A DNA stretch of 28,125 bases from a virus (IMGVR_UViG_3300044701_000755:1-28125), one strand, 5' to 3'; shown: positions 14,110 through 20,909, numbered from the stretch's first letter. Notes: a model not told the origin generated them from the letters alone. Translations and numbers: made by a program.

Positions 14110-16047
14110 ATGATCCTTTGGATCGATTTCGAGACGCGCAGCCGGGTTGACCTCGGCGCCAAAGGCGTCTACAACTACGCGCAGGACATGAGCACCGAGG
14201 TGCTGTGCATGTCCTACGCCTTCGATGACGGCGAGGTCGTCACCTGGACGCCCGACCAGCCCTTCCCCGAGGCTGTGCGGCGCCACGAGGGGCCGATCTA
14301 CGCTCACAACGCCGCCTTCGAGCGGCTGATCTTCTCCTACGTGCTGCAAGTGCCGTTCAGGCTGGAGCAGTTCTACTGCACCGCCACGCAGGCCCGAGCC
14401 AACTGCGCGCCTGGCAGCCTTGAGGACGTGGGGCGCTTCGCCAGTGCGTCCATGAAGAAGGACCACCGAGGCGCGCAACTGATCCGCTTGCTGTCGATCC
14501 CGCAGGCTGACGGCAAGTTCCGCGAGGACGCCGGCCTGATGGCCGAGATGGTTGCCTACTGCGAGGCCGACGTGCGCGCCATGCGGGCTGTCTCCAAGGC
14601 CATGCGGCCGCTGTCTGAGGACGAGCTTGCCGACTACCACGTCAACGAGCGCATCAACGACCGTGGCGTGCTGGTGGACGTGGCGCTCGCCAAGGCCGCC
14701 ATGCGCTACGCCCACGACGAGTTGATCGAGATCGAGGAGCGCGTGGCCGAGCTGACTGATGGCGACATCACCAGCGTGCGCTCGCCCAAGATGCGCGAGT
14801 GGGTGCTTGAGCGCGTCGGCGGGCAGGCCAAGAAGCTGATGATGGTAAACGGCAAGTATTCGATTGACAAGACTGTGCGGGCCAACCTGCTCGCGATGGA
14901 GAACCCCGATGAGATACCGCCCGCTGTCGCCGAGGTTATACAGTGCGCCGACGACCTATGGGCGTCATCGGTTGCGAAGTTCAGCCGCATGGCAGACCTG
15001 GCAGACGACGAGGATTGTCGAGTCCGTGGAGCTTTTGTCTTCGCTGGGGGTGCCGCCACAGGTCGTGCATCGAGCTATGGACTCCAAGTGCATAACTTCA
15101 CTCGCAAGTGCGCTAAGGAACCTGACGCAGTTCGAATCGCTATGGTCCGAGGACACGCTATCGTCCCCGCTTACGGACGCCGAGTTACGGATGTTCTTCG
15201 GGGAATGCTCCGGCCCGCACTGATACCGGCCAAGGGCAAGCACCTCGTCGTCGCCGACTGGTCGGCCATCGAGGGCCGCGTCAACCCGTGGCTGGCCGCC
15301 AGCGACCAAGGCGAGGCCAAGCTGGACGTGTTCCGCAAGCGCCTAGACCCCTACAAGGTCAACGCCGCTGCGACCTACAGCGTGGCCTATGACGACGTGA
15401 CGGGCGAGCAGCGCCAGGTCGGCAAGGTGCAGGAGTTGGCCCTCGGCTTCGCCGGTGGCGTGGGCGCGTTCGCTGCGATGGGCCGCGCCTACGGCGTGCA
15501 CTTCGAGGAGGCGCAGGCCAGACGCATCGTCGAGGCGTGGCGTCGCGCCAACCCGTGGTCCGTGCGCTTCTGGCAGCAGCTAGAGGAGGCGTACACCCGC
15601 GCCATGCGTAACGTCGGGCATGAGTTCTACGCCGGGCGCGTGGCGTACATGTTCGACGGGCAGCACCTGTGGTACGCCCTGCCGTCGCGGCGCGTGCTAT
15701 GCTACCCCTACGCTCGGCTTGATGGCGATGGGGTGACTTACGCCAAAGCATCTTGGAAGCCCGCCGCCGACGCGACAGAATGGCCCCGAGCGCGCCTTTG
15801 GAAAGGGCTTGCTTGCGAGAACATCACCCAAGCCACGGCCAACGACATCTTGCGCCACTCGCTGCGCCAATTCGAGGAAAACGGCCTACAGACCGTACTC
15901 CATGTTCACGATGAAGCAGTGGTTGAAACAGACAATCCCGAAGCCGTCAAGCAGGAGATGGAGCGTATCATGTGCTCCCCGCCTGCATGGGCCGAGGGCA
16001 TCCCGCTGGCCGTTGAGGCCGAAATCATGACAAGGTATGGAAAATAA
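14110..16047 (+). CDS. Family A DNA polymerase with 3'-5' exonuclease
   Basis: This encodes 645 residues. The start MILWIDFETRS places the exonuclease I motif (D6-x-E8) at the N-terminus as in related phage enzymes. Exo II is AHNAAFERL near 67 and Exo III is YCEADVRAM near 150, so proofreading should be intact. Polymerase motif A is ADWSAIEGR near 384, motif B is KVQELALGFAGGVGAFAAMG near 440-458, and motif C is HVHDEAV near 600. There is no 5'-3' exonuclease domain. No Shine-Dalgarno site precedes the ATG, which directly follows a terminator T tract. Codon use at about 15004-15213 differs sharply from the rest. It replicates the phage genome with the primase-helicase downstream. Confidence 0.95.
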   Translation: MILWIDFETRSRVDLGAKGVYNYAQDMSTEVLCMSYAFDDGEVVTWTPDQPFPEAVRRHEGPIYAHNAAFERLIFSYVLQVPFRLEQFYCTATQARANCAPGSLEDVGRFASASMKKDHRGAQLIRLLSIPQADGKFREDAGLMAEMVAYCEADVRAMRAVSKAMRPLSEDELADYHVNERINDRGVLVDVALAKAAMRYAHDELIEIEERVAELTDGDITSVRSPKMREWVLERVGGQAKKLMMVNGKYSIDKTVRANLLAMENPDEIPPAVAEVIQCADDLWASSVAKFSRMADLADDEDCRVRGAFVFAGGAATGRASSYGLQVHNFTRKCAKEPDAVRIAMVRGHAIVPAYGRRVTDVLRGMLRPALIPAKGKHLVVADWSAIEGRVNPWLAASDQGEAKLDVFRKRLDPYKVNAAATYSVAYDDVTGEQRQVGKVQELALGFAGGVGAFAAMGRAYGVHFEEAQARRIVEAWRRANPWSVRFWQQLEEAYTRAMRNVGHEFYAGRVAYMFDGQHLWYALPSRRVLCYPYARLDGDGVTYAKASWKPAADATEWPRARLWKGLACENITQATANDILRHSLRQFEENGLQTVLHVHDEAVVETDNPEAVKQEMERIMCSPPAWAEGIPLAVEAEIMTRYGK

Positions 16048-16070
16048 AAACGCCCGGTTGCAGCCGGGCG
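16041..16070. terminator. Hairpin between polymerase and primase, possibly bidirectional
   Basis: CGCCCGG (16051-16057) pairs with CCGGGCG (16064-16070). On the + strand the following TCTTC is a poor T tract. On the - strand the hairpin is followed by TTTTTATTTT, a good one. It may end antisense transcripts or only partly stop the + operon. Confidence 0.6.
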
Positions 16071-16092
16071 TCTTCACCAAAGGAGCTAATCG

Positions 16093-18408
16093 ATGGATTT
16101 TTTGAACTTTATCACAAATCTCGCGCCCGAGGGCGAGACGTTCCTAGTTGTCAGGCAAAAGCCACAGCTAAAGGATGGACAGATGCAGTACCACGCCGAC
16201 GGCGCGGTCAAGGCCACCTGGCCGGCGTTCTTGCCCACGCACAAAATGAAGGACGGGCAGTCTTGGTACGGCAACACCGCCAGCTTCATCGTTGACCGCT
16301 TCACCGACGGCAAGGTCAGCGCCTCGGCCGCCAACTGCGAGTACGTGCTCTGCATGGTGCTCGACGACGTGGGCGACCCAGAGAAGGCGCCCAAGACGCC
16401 GCCGCTGGCCCCGACGTGGATCATGGAGACGAGCGAGGGCAGCGTCCAGTGGGGCTACGCCTTCGGCCTGGACGACCAGCCGACCAAGGCCGAGTACAGC
16501 GCGGCCATCCTAGCGATCGCCGAGGCCGGCTACAGCGACCGGGGCGCGATCAACCCGGTCCGCAACTTCCGCTTGCCTGGCTCTATCAACATGAAGCCCG
16601 GCCGCAACAGCTTCGCCTCGCGCCTGGTCGAGTTTCACCCCGAGCGGCAGTTCACCCTACCCCAGATATGCGAGGCGCTCGGCGTCACCCCGGCCGAGGC
16701 CGGCGCCAACCCCTACCGCCCGATCCGCGTGTCCGACGACGGGGCCGACGACGTGCTGGCCTGGCTCTCCGGTCAGGGGTTAGTGCTGGCCAAGCCCAAC
16801 GCGCAGGGCTGGGCCGGCGTCATCTGCCCCAACAGTGCCGAGCACAGCGACGGCAACCCGGAGGGGCGCTACAACCCGTCCATGCGGGCGTTCTGCTGCC
16901 TGCACAGCCATTGCATCGATCTGGACAGCAATACGTTCCTCGCGTGGGTGGCCGAGCAGGGCGGCCCGTCCCACGCCCCCGGCCTGCGTGATGAGCTACT
17001 GGCGTCGATGATGGCCGGCGCGCTTGACAAGCTAGAGCCGACCAAGGCGTTCCCTGACGAGGCCAAGCGCGTCATTGCTGAAGTGGAGCGCAAGGAGCTT
17101 GGCCGCACCACGATGGCCGACTGGTACAAGCGGTTTTGCTACGTCCAAGAAGGCGACCACTACTTTGACCTGCAAGACCGCCGCGAGATCAGCCGCAGCA
17201 CCTTCAACGCGCTATTTCGGCACATCGAGTGCCGGTCACGGTTCGGCAAGAAGCCCAAGATTGAGGCGTCGTATTGCTTTGACGAGAACCGCCAAGAGAT
17301 GGGCGCCCGCGCCCTGGTCGGCATCACCTACGCCGCCGGCGAGGGGGTGCTCGTGGCGCGTGATGGCGACGTGTACGGCAACCGCTGGCGCGACGCCCGG
17401 CCGCCGATCGACGCCGATGCCGGCGCCGACGTCAGCCCCTGGCTGGCCCACTGCGCGGCGCTCATCCCCGAGGCGTCCGAGCGCGAGCACGTCTGGGACG
17501 TGATGGCCTATAAAGTCCAACACCCAGAGGTCAAGATCAACCACGCCGTGCTGCATGGTGGTGATCAGGGCTGTGGCAAGGATACGCTGTGGGCGCCGTT
17601 TATATGGGCCGTGTGCGGGCCGCAATTGAAAAACCGGGGGCTGCTCGACAATGACACGCTTGGGTCACAGTGGGGCTACGCGCTGGAGTCCGAAATCCTG
17701 ATCTTGAACGAACTGAAAGAACCCGAGGCCAAGGACCGCCGCGCCCTTGCCAACAAGCTCAAGCCCGTCATCGCCGCGCCGCCGGACATGCTCACGATCA
17801 ACCGCAAGGGGCTGCACCCATATGACAGTCTGAACCGCATGTTTGTCCTTGCGTTTTCCAATGACCCCGTGCCGATTTCGCTGGATTCGCAAGACCGTCG
17901 GTGGTTCGCGATCTGGTCTACCGCGCCCCGCATGGCCCCGGACGCCGCCGCGCGGCTGTGGGGCTGGTACAAGGCCGGCGGCTATGAGGCGATCGCCGCC
18001 TGGCTGCACGCCCGTGACGTCTCGGCGTTCAATCCGTCCGCCGCGCCGGCTTGGACTGAGTTCAAAGCGAACCTGGTCGAGCATGGCATGTCGATCGCCG
18101 AGTCCTACTTGGTCGAGATGATGCGCGCGCGTCGGGGTGAGTTCGCTAGGGGCGTTGTTGGCTCGCCCTTTCACGCCCTTTGCGACCGCGTGGCCGGCTC
18201 GGCGCCGTCTGGGGTCAAAGTGCCCCAAGCCGCGCTGCTACACGCGCTTAAAGAGGCCGGTTGGGTCAACCTCGGGCGGCTGGCGTCGGGCGACTACCCG
18301 AGCAAAAAGAATGTGTACTGTCACCCGTCGATGGTCGATCACACTAAGTCGGACCTGCGCCGGCTGTGCGAGGACACGCCAGCGCCGGCGATGGTGCGGG
18401 TGAAGTAA
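16093..18408 (+). CDS. Primase-helicase (PrimPol-like domain plus SF3-type ATPase)
   Basis: This encodes 771 residues, with GGAG seven bases before the ATG. The N-terminal third carries signatures of archaeo-eukaryotic-type primases: CMVLDDVGD, METSEGSVQWGYAF near 111-124 and RNFRLPGSINMKPGR near 157-171. A cysteine/histidine cluster from about 244 to 280 (ICPNSAEH, then FCCLHSHC) looks like a zinc site. The C-terminal part is a DUF5906-like superfamily 3 helicase: Walker A GGDQGCGKDTLW near 488, Walker B LILNELKEPE near 536, and the sensor/arginine-finger segment SQDRRWFAIWS near 599. It should unwind and prime phage DNA for the polymerase just upstream. Residue numbers are approximate. Confidence 0.92.
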   Translation: MDFLNFITNLAPEGETFLVVRQKPQLKDGQMQYHADGAVKATWPAFLPTHKMKDGQSWYGNTASFIVDRFTDGKVSASAANCEYVLCMVLDDVGDPEKAPKTPPLAPTWIMETSEGSVQWGYAFGLDDQPTKAEYSAAILAIAEAGYSDRGAINPVRNFRLPGSINMKPGRNSFASRLVEFHPERQFTLPQICEALGVTPAEAGANPYRPIRVSDDGADDVLAWLSGQGLVLAKPNAQGWAGVICPNSAEHSDGNPEGRYNPSMRAFCCLHSHCIDLDSNTFLAWVAEQGGPSHAPGLRDELLASMMAGALDKLEPTKAFPDEAKRVIAEVERKELGRTTMADWYKRFCYVQEGDHYFDLQDRREISRSTFNALFRHIECRSRFGKKPKIEASYCFDENRQEMGARALVGITYAAGEGVLVARDGDVYGNRWRDARPPIDADAGADVSPWLAHCAALIPEASEREHVWDVMAYKVQHPEVKINHAVLHGGDQGCGKDTLWAPFIWAVCGPQLKNRGLLDNDTLGSQWGYALESEILILNELKEPEAKDRRALANKLKPVIAAPPDMLTINRKGLHPYDSLNRMFVLAFSNDPVPISLDSQDRRWFAIWSTAPRMAPDAAARLWGWYKAGGYEAIAAWLHARDVSAFNPSAAPAWTEFKANLVEHGMSIAESYLVEMMRARRGEFARGVVGSPFHALCDRVAGSAPSGVKVPQAALLHALKEAGWVNLGRLASGDYPSKKNVYCHPSMVDHTKSDLRRLCEDTPAPAMVRVK

Positions 18409-18439
18409 AAAGAAAGGCCCGGCTGGTAAGGCCGGGCCT
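18404..18439 (-). terminator. Intrinsic terminator of the - strand operon
   Basis: AGGCCCGGC (18415-18423) pairs with GCCGGGCCT (18431-18439) around a seven-base loop. On the - strand it is followed by TTCTTTTTACT. It lies just after the last small gene of that operon and prevents run-on into the primase gene. No T tract follows on the + strand. Confidence 0.8.
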
Positions 18440-18453
18440 GAAGGGCAACTGCG

Positions 18454-18516
18454 TTAGAGATCGAGGAAGACCACTAGCAGTGCCACTAGTGTAACAGCAA
18501 TCAATCCTGCGACCAT
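18454..18516 (-). CDS. 20-residue membrane microprotein
   Basis: This is a 63-base gene. The ATG at 18516 has GAGGAAGG upstream with about six bases of spacing. The product is a single uninterrupted hydrophobic helix (VAGLIAVTLVALLVVF) ending in LDL, long enough to cross a membrane once. It overlaps the end of the upstream gene by 16 bases in another frame and is the last gene before the - strand terminator. A second microprotein of similar design lies before the terminase large subunit gene. Possible roles are regulation of lysis or modification of a host membrane protein. None can be shown here. Confidence 0.55.
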   Translation of the reverse strand: MVAGLIAVTLVALLVVFLDL

Positions 18517-18716
18517 ATCGCGCCTTCCTCGATTTGACCTATTAGATCGTTTCCGAGCAAAGGCAGGATATCAACGCCGCCGACCCTCGCGCTAGTCAGG
18601 TACGCGGCCGGCGGAAACGGCGGGTTGATCTCATCAGCCGTCTGACCGGGGTCGTATTCAAGGGTGCAGTCCAGTTCGATCTCGCCAAAGCGGTGCAGGT
18701 GGCCTATTGTTCGCAT
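18501..18716 (-). CDS. Small hypothetical protein (71 residues)
   Basis: GGAGG stands four to five bases before the ATG. The product (RTIGHLHRFGEIELDCTLEY and onward) looks like a small acidic beta-rich protein. It has a Pro-rich middle (INPPFPPAAY) and ends GQIEEGAIWSQD. There is no membrane span. It overlaps the upstream gene by 13 bases and the microprotein gene by 16. Function is unknown. Confidence 0.65.
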   Translation of the reverse strand: MRTIGHLHRFGEIELDCTLEYDPGQTADEINPPFPPAAYLTSARVGGVDILPLLGNDLIGQIEEGAIWSQD

Positions 18717-19000
18717 ACAACCTCCGGGACAGACGGGTCCAACATGGCCGCTGGCCGGTCCGCGTGCTCGTATGTGACCGGGATCAAAGGGGTGTTTAAG
18801 GCCGCGTATCGGCGCACGTATTCGGCCGTGCTCATACCCGGCGTGAAAACCGGATACTGACGCCGCACGGCCGTCTCCCGCTTGAGCTTGCGCCCTTTGC
18901 GGCCCTTGCTCTTATCGATCAGAGCTAGTAGCTCGCGCGTCGGTTCGGCGTTTTCGGGCTTGACAGTGAAAGTGGCGCGATTGTGGGTAATGGTGATCAT
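18704..19000 (-). CDS. Small hypothetical basic protein (98 residues)
   Basis: The ATG at 19000 overlaps the previous stop (ATGA) and has AAGGA about ten bases upstream. The N-terminus (ITITHNRATFTVKPENAEPT) looks beta-structured. It is followed by a very basic patch (KSKGRKGRKLKRETAVRRQY) and a helix with STAEYVRRYAAL. The basic patch could bind nucleic acid. I do not recognise the family. Confidence 0.65.
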   Translation of the reverse strand: MITITHNRATFTVKPENAEPTRELLALIDKSKGRKGRKLKRETAVRRQYPVFTPGMSTAEYVRRYAALNTPLIPVTYEHADRPAAMLDPSVPEVVCEQ

Positions 19001-19179
19001 GTTTCAATGTTCCTTGCGATGATGTACTGGTCGACGGCATCCGCTACTGGCGTGCCGTGTAGGTAGTAGTACCGGGCCGCGTCCCAGTCTATGCGGCCGG
19101 CCAGGCGCGGTACGCGGGTTAGCAGCGCGTCGGTGAATTGCGCCAGCCAGTCGGCTTGGCGTTGGGCTTTGGTTTTCAT
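18997..19179 (-). CDS. Small hypothetical helical protein (60 residues)
   Basis: I choose the ATG at 19179 because it overlaps the stop of the membrane protein gene before it (ATGA). Another ATG lies six bases upstream, but neither has a strong binding site. The product (KTKAQRQADWLAQFTDALLT, then IDWDAARYYYLHGTPVADAV) is helical, with a YYY run. Function is unknown. Confidence 0.6.
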   Translation of the reverse strand: MKTKAQRQADWLAQFTDALLTRVPRLAGRIDWDAARYYYLHGTPVADAVDQYIIARNIET

Positions 19180-19313
19180 GGCCATAGGATGTCAAAATAG
19201 GCCAGTGCCAGCATGGCCAGCACTATCCCAATGGCCAGGGCCGTCAACACGTCCCGGACCGGCTCGGGGCGCTGCACCGGCGCCGGTTTGTAGTGCTCAC
19301 GGTGCGCGCTCAT
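19176..19313 (-). CDS. 45-residue single-span membrane protein
   Basis: This small gene is easy to miss. The ATG at 19313 overlaps the upstream stop (ATGA), and its own stop overlaps the next ATG the same way. The N-terminal 22 residues are polar and basic (SAHREHYKPAPVQRPEPVRD). Residues 23-43 form one hydrophobic span (VLTALAIGIVLAMLALAYFD). The product is probably an inner membrane protein. Chained start-stop overlaps on both sides are the main support. Confidence 0.6.
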   Translation of the reverse strand: MSAHREHYKPAPVQRPEPVRDVLTALAIGIVLAMLALAYFDILWP

Positions 19314-19447
19314 AGTCCACTCACCCGAAAGCACCGGCCGTCCGATAGGCGCTCGACGTCGACGGTCCCGGCGCGCCGAATGGCGAGAATGCGAACCCGC
19401 TCGGGGCGCCCGAATAGGTGCATGGTAAGAGTTTGATTTACTTGCAT
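19310..19447 (-). CDS. Small hypothetical protein (45 residues)
   Basis: I choose the ATG at 19447 (QVNQTLTMHLFGRPERVRIL), which follows the leader motif TAGAGTAAA also found before the 20262 gene. An ATG at 19504 would add 19 residues spanning a palindrome and has no binding site. The product looks like a short beta-rich protein ending DGRCFRVSGL. Its stop overlaps the start of the 45-residue membrane protein. Function is unknown. Confidence 0.55.
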   Translation of the reverse strand: MQVNQTLTMHLFGRPERVRILAIRRAGTVDVERLSDGRCFRVSGL

Positions 19448-19463
19448 GGCGTTTACTCTACTG

Positions 19464-19484
19464 TGGCCGGACGGATTGTCCGCA
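19464..19484. repeat. Palindrome copy A (CGGAC-N5-GTCCG)
   Basis: This 21-base element contains the inverted repeat CGGAC/GTCCG around GGATT. A copy matching at 19 of 21 positions lies at 19550-19570, inside the 3' end of the cysteine-rich protein gene. Copy A lies in the short non-coding gap between two - strand genes and could be an operator, a hairpin that adjusts downstream expression, or a duplication relic. Confidence 0.6.
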
Positions 19485-19515
19485 GCATAGCCCGATCGGG
19501 CCATGCTACTGAAAA

Positions 19516-20262
19516 TCAGACGACCGCGATCGCAATCACCCGGCGTTTATGGCCGGACGCATGGTCCGCAATCACGATATCGCGCGCCTGTATCGACGTG
19601 CCCGAGCATAGGGTGCATTTGGCGCACGTCGACCGTTTGCCCGCTTCGGCCGATGCCGGGCATGAGGCCTCGCCCGCTTGTACGTCAAGCCCGATACTGA
19701 CACGAAAAACCCGCATGCCCAACAAGTTAGCCCGCGCAGCTTCGTCGATTGTGTCGGCCGATGCCATCACAAGGGGCGCCCATGCGGCCGCATCAAAATC
19801 GGGCCTTTGCCACTGATGAGTGTAGCCCCGACGGCCGGTCGCGTAGCGGGTGATTTGCGCCCACATTGTCACTGGCGCAGCGGCCGGGTCCCCATAAGTG
19901 CCCAAGCGCACGATCTTACCGGCTAGGGCTTTGGCAATGGTTGCAGCATCGGCGCGGGTATAGCGGCCGCGCCTGTATGCTTCATAGACTGACCGGACCG
20001 AGCGACCGACGTTAACGTAACACGGCGCCTGACCGTTTTGCTTTGCCAGTAGCGGCCGGTGCGGGCAGTCACCGCAAATGGATTCGTCGGCGCCGTTTTT
20101 GAGGGCTTCGACGGGCGCGACGTCGGCGCGAATGATGAAGGACTGCACGATCGCGCCAGTCTTAGCGTTGTCGGACCCGTCGAGCTTGTTGACGATTACG
20201 ACAATGGGCGCGCCGTCGATCAGGGACGGGCCTTCGTATGCGATGTAACCTAGTGCTTTCAT
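19516..20262 (-). CDS. Cysteine-rich conserved phage protein (DUF7227-like)
   Basis: This encodes 248 residues from an ATG with AAAGG six bases upstream. It starts MKALGYIAYEGPSLIDGAPI, an opening I associate with a widespread phage family of unknown function. Cysteine motifs stand out: CGDCPHRP near residue 63, a single C in APCYVNVG near 81, and CPASAEAGKRSTCAKCTLCS near 206-225. The central segment has VRLGTYGDPAAAP, GYTHQWQRPDF and LVMASADTIDEA. The spacing suggests zinc or an iron-sulphur cluster. The conserved GTYGDP and YTHQW segments suggest an enzyme. It is the first gene of its operon, behind a promoter. The family number is from memory and should be treated as tentative. Confidence 0.8.
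   Translation of the reverse strand: MKALGYIAYEGPSLIDGAPIVVIVNKLDGSDNAKTGAIVQSFIIRADVAPVEALKNGADESICGDCPHRPLLAKQNGQAPCYVNVGRSVRSVYEAYRRGRYTRADAATIAKALAGKIVRLGTYGDPAAAPVTMWAQITRYATGRRGYTHQWQRPDFDAAAWAPLVMASADTIDEAARANLLGMRVFRVSIGLDVQAGEASCPASAEAGKRSTCAKCTLCSGTSIQARDIVIADHASGHKRRVIAIAVV
19550..19570. repeat. Palindrome copy B, within coding sequence
   Basis: This is the second copy of the CGGAC-N5-GTCCG element, with centre GCATG. It lies in the 3' end of the cysteine-rich protein gene, 86 bases from copy A. Confidence 0.6.
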
Positions 20263-20306
20263 GGTTTGCCTTTACTCTATTGCATGGCGTTGTTGCCATG
20301 TGCGAG

Positions 20307-20335
20307 ATCATAAAGGATTCTTTTACACAATGCAA
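20307..20335 (-). promoter_or_regulatory. Promoter of the 20262-18454 operon
   Basis: On the - strand TTGCAT (20335-20330) and TATGAT (20312-20307) are exactly 17 bases apart, 44 bases before the first ATG. The -10 is the same TATGAT as at both promoters near 12250. Confidence 0.65.
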
Positions 20336-20566
20336 CACCCTTACAATTTAGTCGGGATTAGGTCAGTGTGCGGTTAGGGATTGTCATGTTTGCGGGGCGA
20401 AGTGACCCAAGCGCGCCCACAGAGAAAACGGGGCTTTTGGGTCATTTTGTCATGTTAGTGTATGGTCTAGAAAGAGATAGATATATTGTATACAGTATGG
20501 TGTACAGCCTCGACTGCACCGGCGTCGCCAGCAGCCCCAAAGGGGGTCGAGCGATTTCAACTCGAT

Positions 20567-20591
20567 GACAAAATGACCTAAATGACCCAAA
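20567..20591 (+). repeat. Iteron array 2 (TGAC-family units)
   Basis: Three adjoining units read TGACAAAA (20567), TGACCTAAA (20574) and TGACCCAAA (20583-20591). The first is degenerate and shares its last base with the next. The unit TGACCCAA also occurs at 20403, 20640 and 20649, and inverted at 20437 and 20612. Confidence 0.8.
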
Positions 20592-20611
20592 GCCTGCGCG
20601 GCCCATGACTG

Positions 20612-20656
20612 TTGGGTCATCTGGGTCATGGCCCGGTCATGACCCAAATGACCCAA
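20612..20656. repeat. 19-bp inverted repeat made of iterons
   Basis: TTGGGTCATCTGGGTCATG (20612-20630) is complementary at 18 of 19 positions to CATGACCCAAATGACCCAA (20638-20656), with the seven-base loop GCCCGGT. Each arm carries two iteron units, so the hairpin is two back-to-back iteron pairs. It could extrude as a cruciform or serve as a symmetric binding site. Confidence 0.85.
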
Positions 20657-20709
20657 GCCTGCGCGGCCAGGTGCTGGCCGGCCGATCGACCCTGAGTCGC
20701 ATGACAAAC

Positions 20710-20745
20710 TGACCCAAATGACCCAAATGACCCAAATGACCCAAA
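20710..20745 (+). repeat. Iteron array 3: four perfect TGACCCAAA units
   Basis: Four identical 9-bp units stand in tandem at 20710, 20719, 20728 and 20737. A degenerate unit TGACAAAC precedes them at 20702, just as TGACAAAA precedes array 2. A 9-bp period places successive sites on rotated faces of the helix. Confidence 0.88.
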
Positions 20746-20795
20746 GCCCGTGACCGGCCGACCACCTGCCCGACCGCCTGCCCGACCGCCGACCA

Positions 20796-20829
20796 GGGGG
20801 GGGAGGGGGGAGGGGGAGGGGGGAGGGGG
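20796..20829 (+). other. Five-tract G-run, potential G-quadruplex
   Basis: The tract is G8-A-G6-A-G5-A-G6-A-G5, purine only for 34 bases. Single-base loops and tracts of at least five G make a very stable parallel quadruplex likely on the + strand. The same tract could form triplex DNA or cause sequencing errors in run length. Confidence 0.85.
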
Positions 20830-20897
20830 CCGACGGGGTGAAGGTCACAGCAGCGGAGGGGCCGATAAAACTTTTTTCTTTTTTCAAAAATTTTTGG

Positions 20898-20903
20898 TAT
20901 ATT
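20898..20903 (+). promoter_or_regulatory. Candidate -10 box of the terminase operon
   Basis: TATATT ends six bases before the ATG at 20910, behind a long A/T-rich run. Transcription would begin at or beside the ATG, giving a leaderless message, which fits the absence of a Shine-Dalgarno site. No convincing -35 is seen. Confidence 0.4.
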
Positions 20904-20909
20904 CCGCGC

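Larger units (their letters stand above)
20263..20909. other. Non-coding control hub, candidate replication origin or packaging site
   Basis: This is the only gene-free stretch over 300 bases. It separates the - strand operon ending at 18454 from the + strand terminase operon. In order it holds a - strand promoter (20307-20335), a first pair of TGACCC elements in opposite orientation (20403 and 20437), an AT-rich segment with GTATAC (about 20470-20505), iteron array 2 (20567-20591), a 19-bp inverted repeat (20612-20656), iteron array 3 (20710-20745), two copies of a 12-bp GC-rich unit (20765-20788), a G-tract run (20796-20829) and an A/T-rich run (20866-20903). Iterons plus AT-rich DNA are the usual parts of an origin. 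The position just before terminase also fits a cos or pac site. Confidence 0.6.

Noticed and set aside
13408-14715. A 435-residue antisense frame over the 212-residue gene and the polymerase
   Set aside because: It is a GC-rich shadow ORF opposite two well-supported genes and crosses a terminator.
15125-15140. A TTCGAAT motif resembling a tRNA T-arm
   Set aside because: It lies in the polymerase coding region and no acceptor or anticodon arms surround it. No tRNA was found anywhere in the window.
20368-20568. A 66-residue + strand reading frame with a GTG start
   Set aside because: It has no binding site, runs through iterons and the AT-rich segment, and has no recognisable sequence.
20401-20745. 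CRISPR array
   Set aside because: The units are 9 bp with no unique spacers and occur in both orientations.
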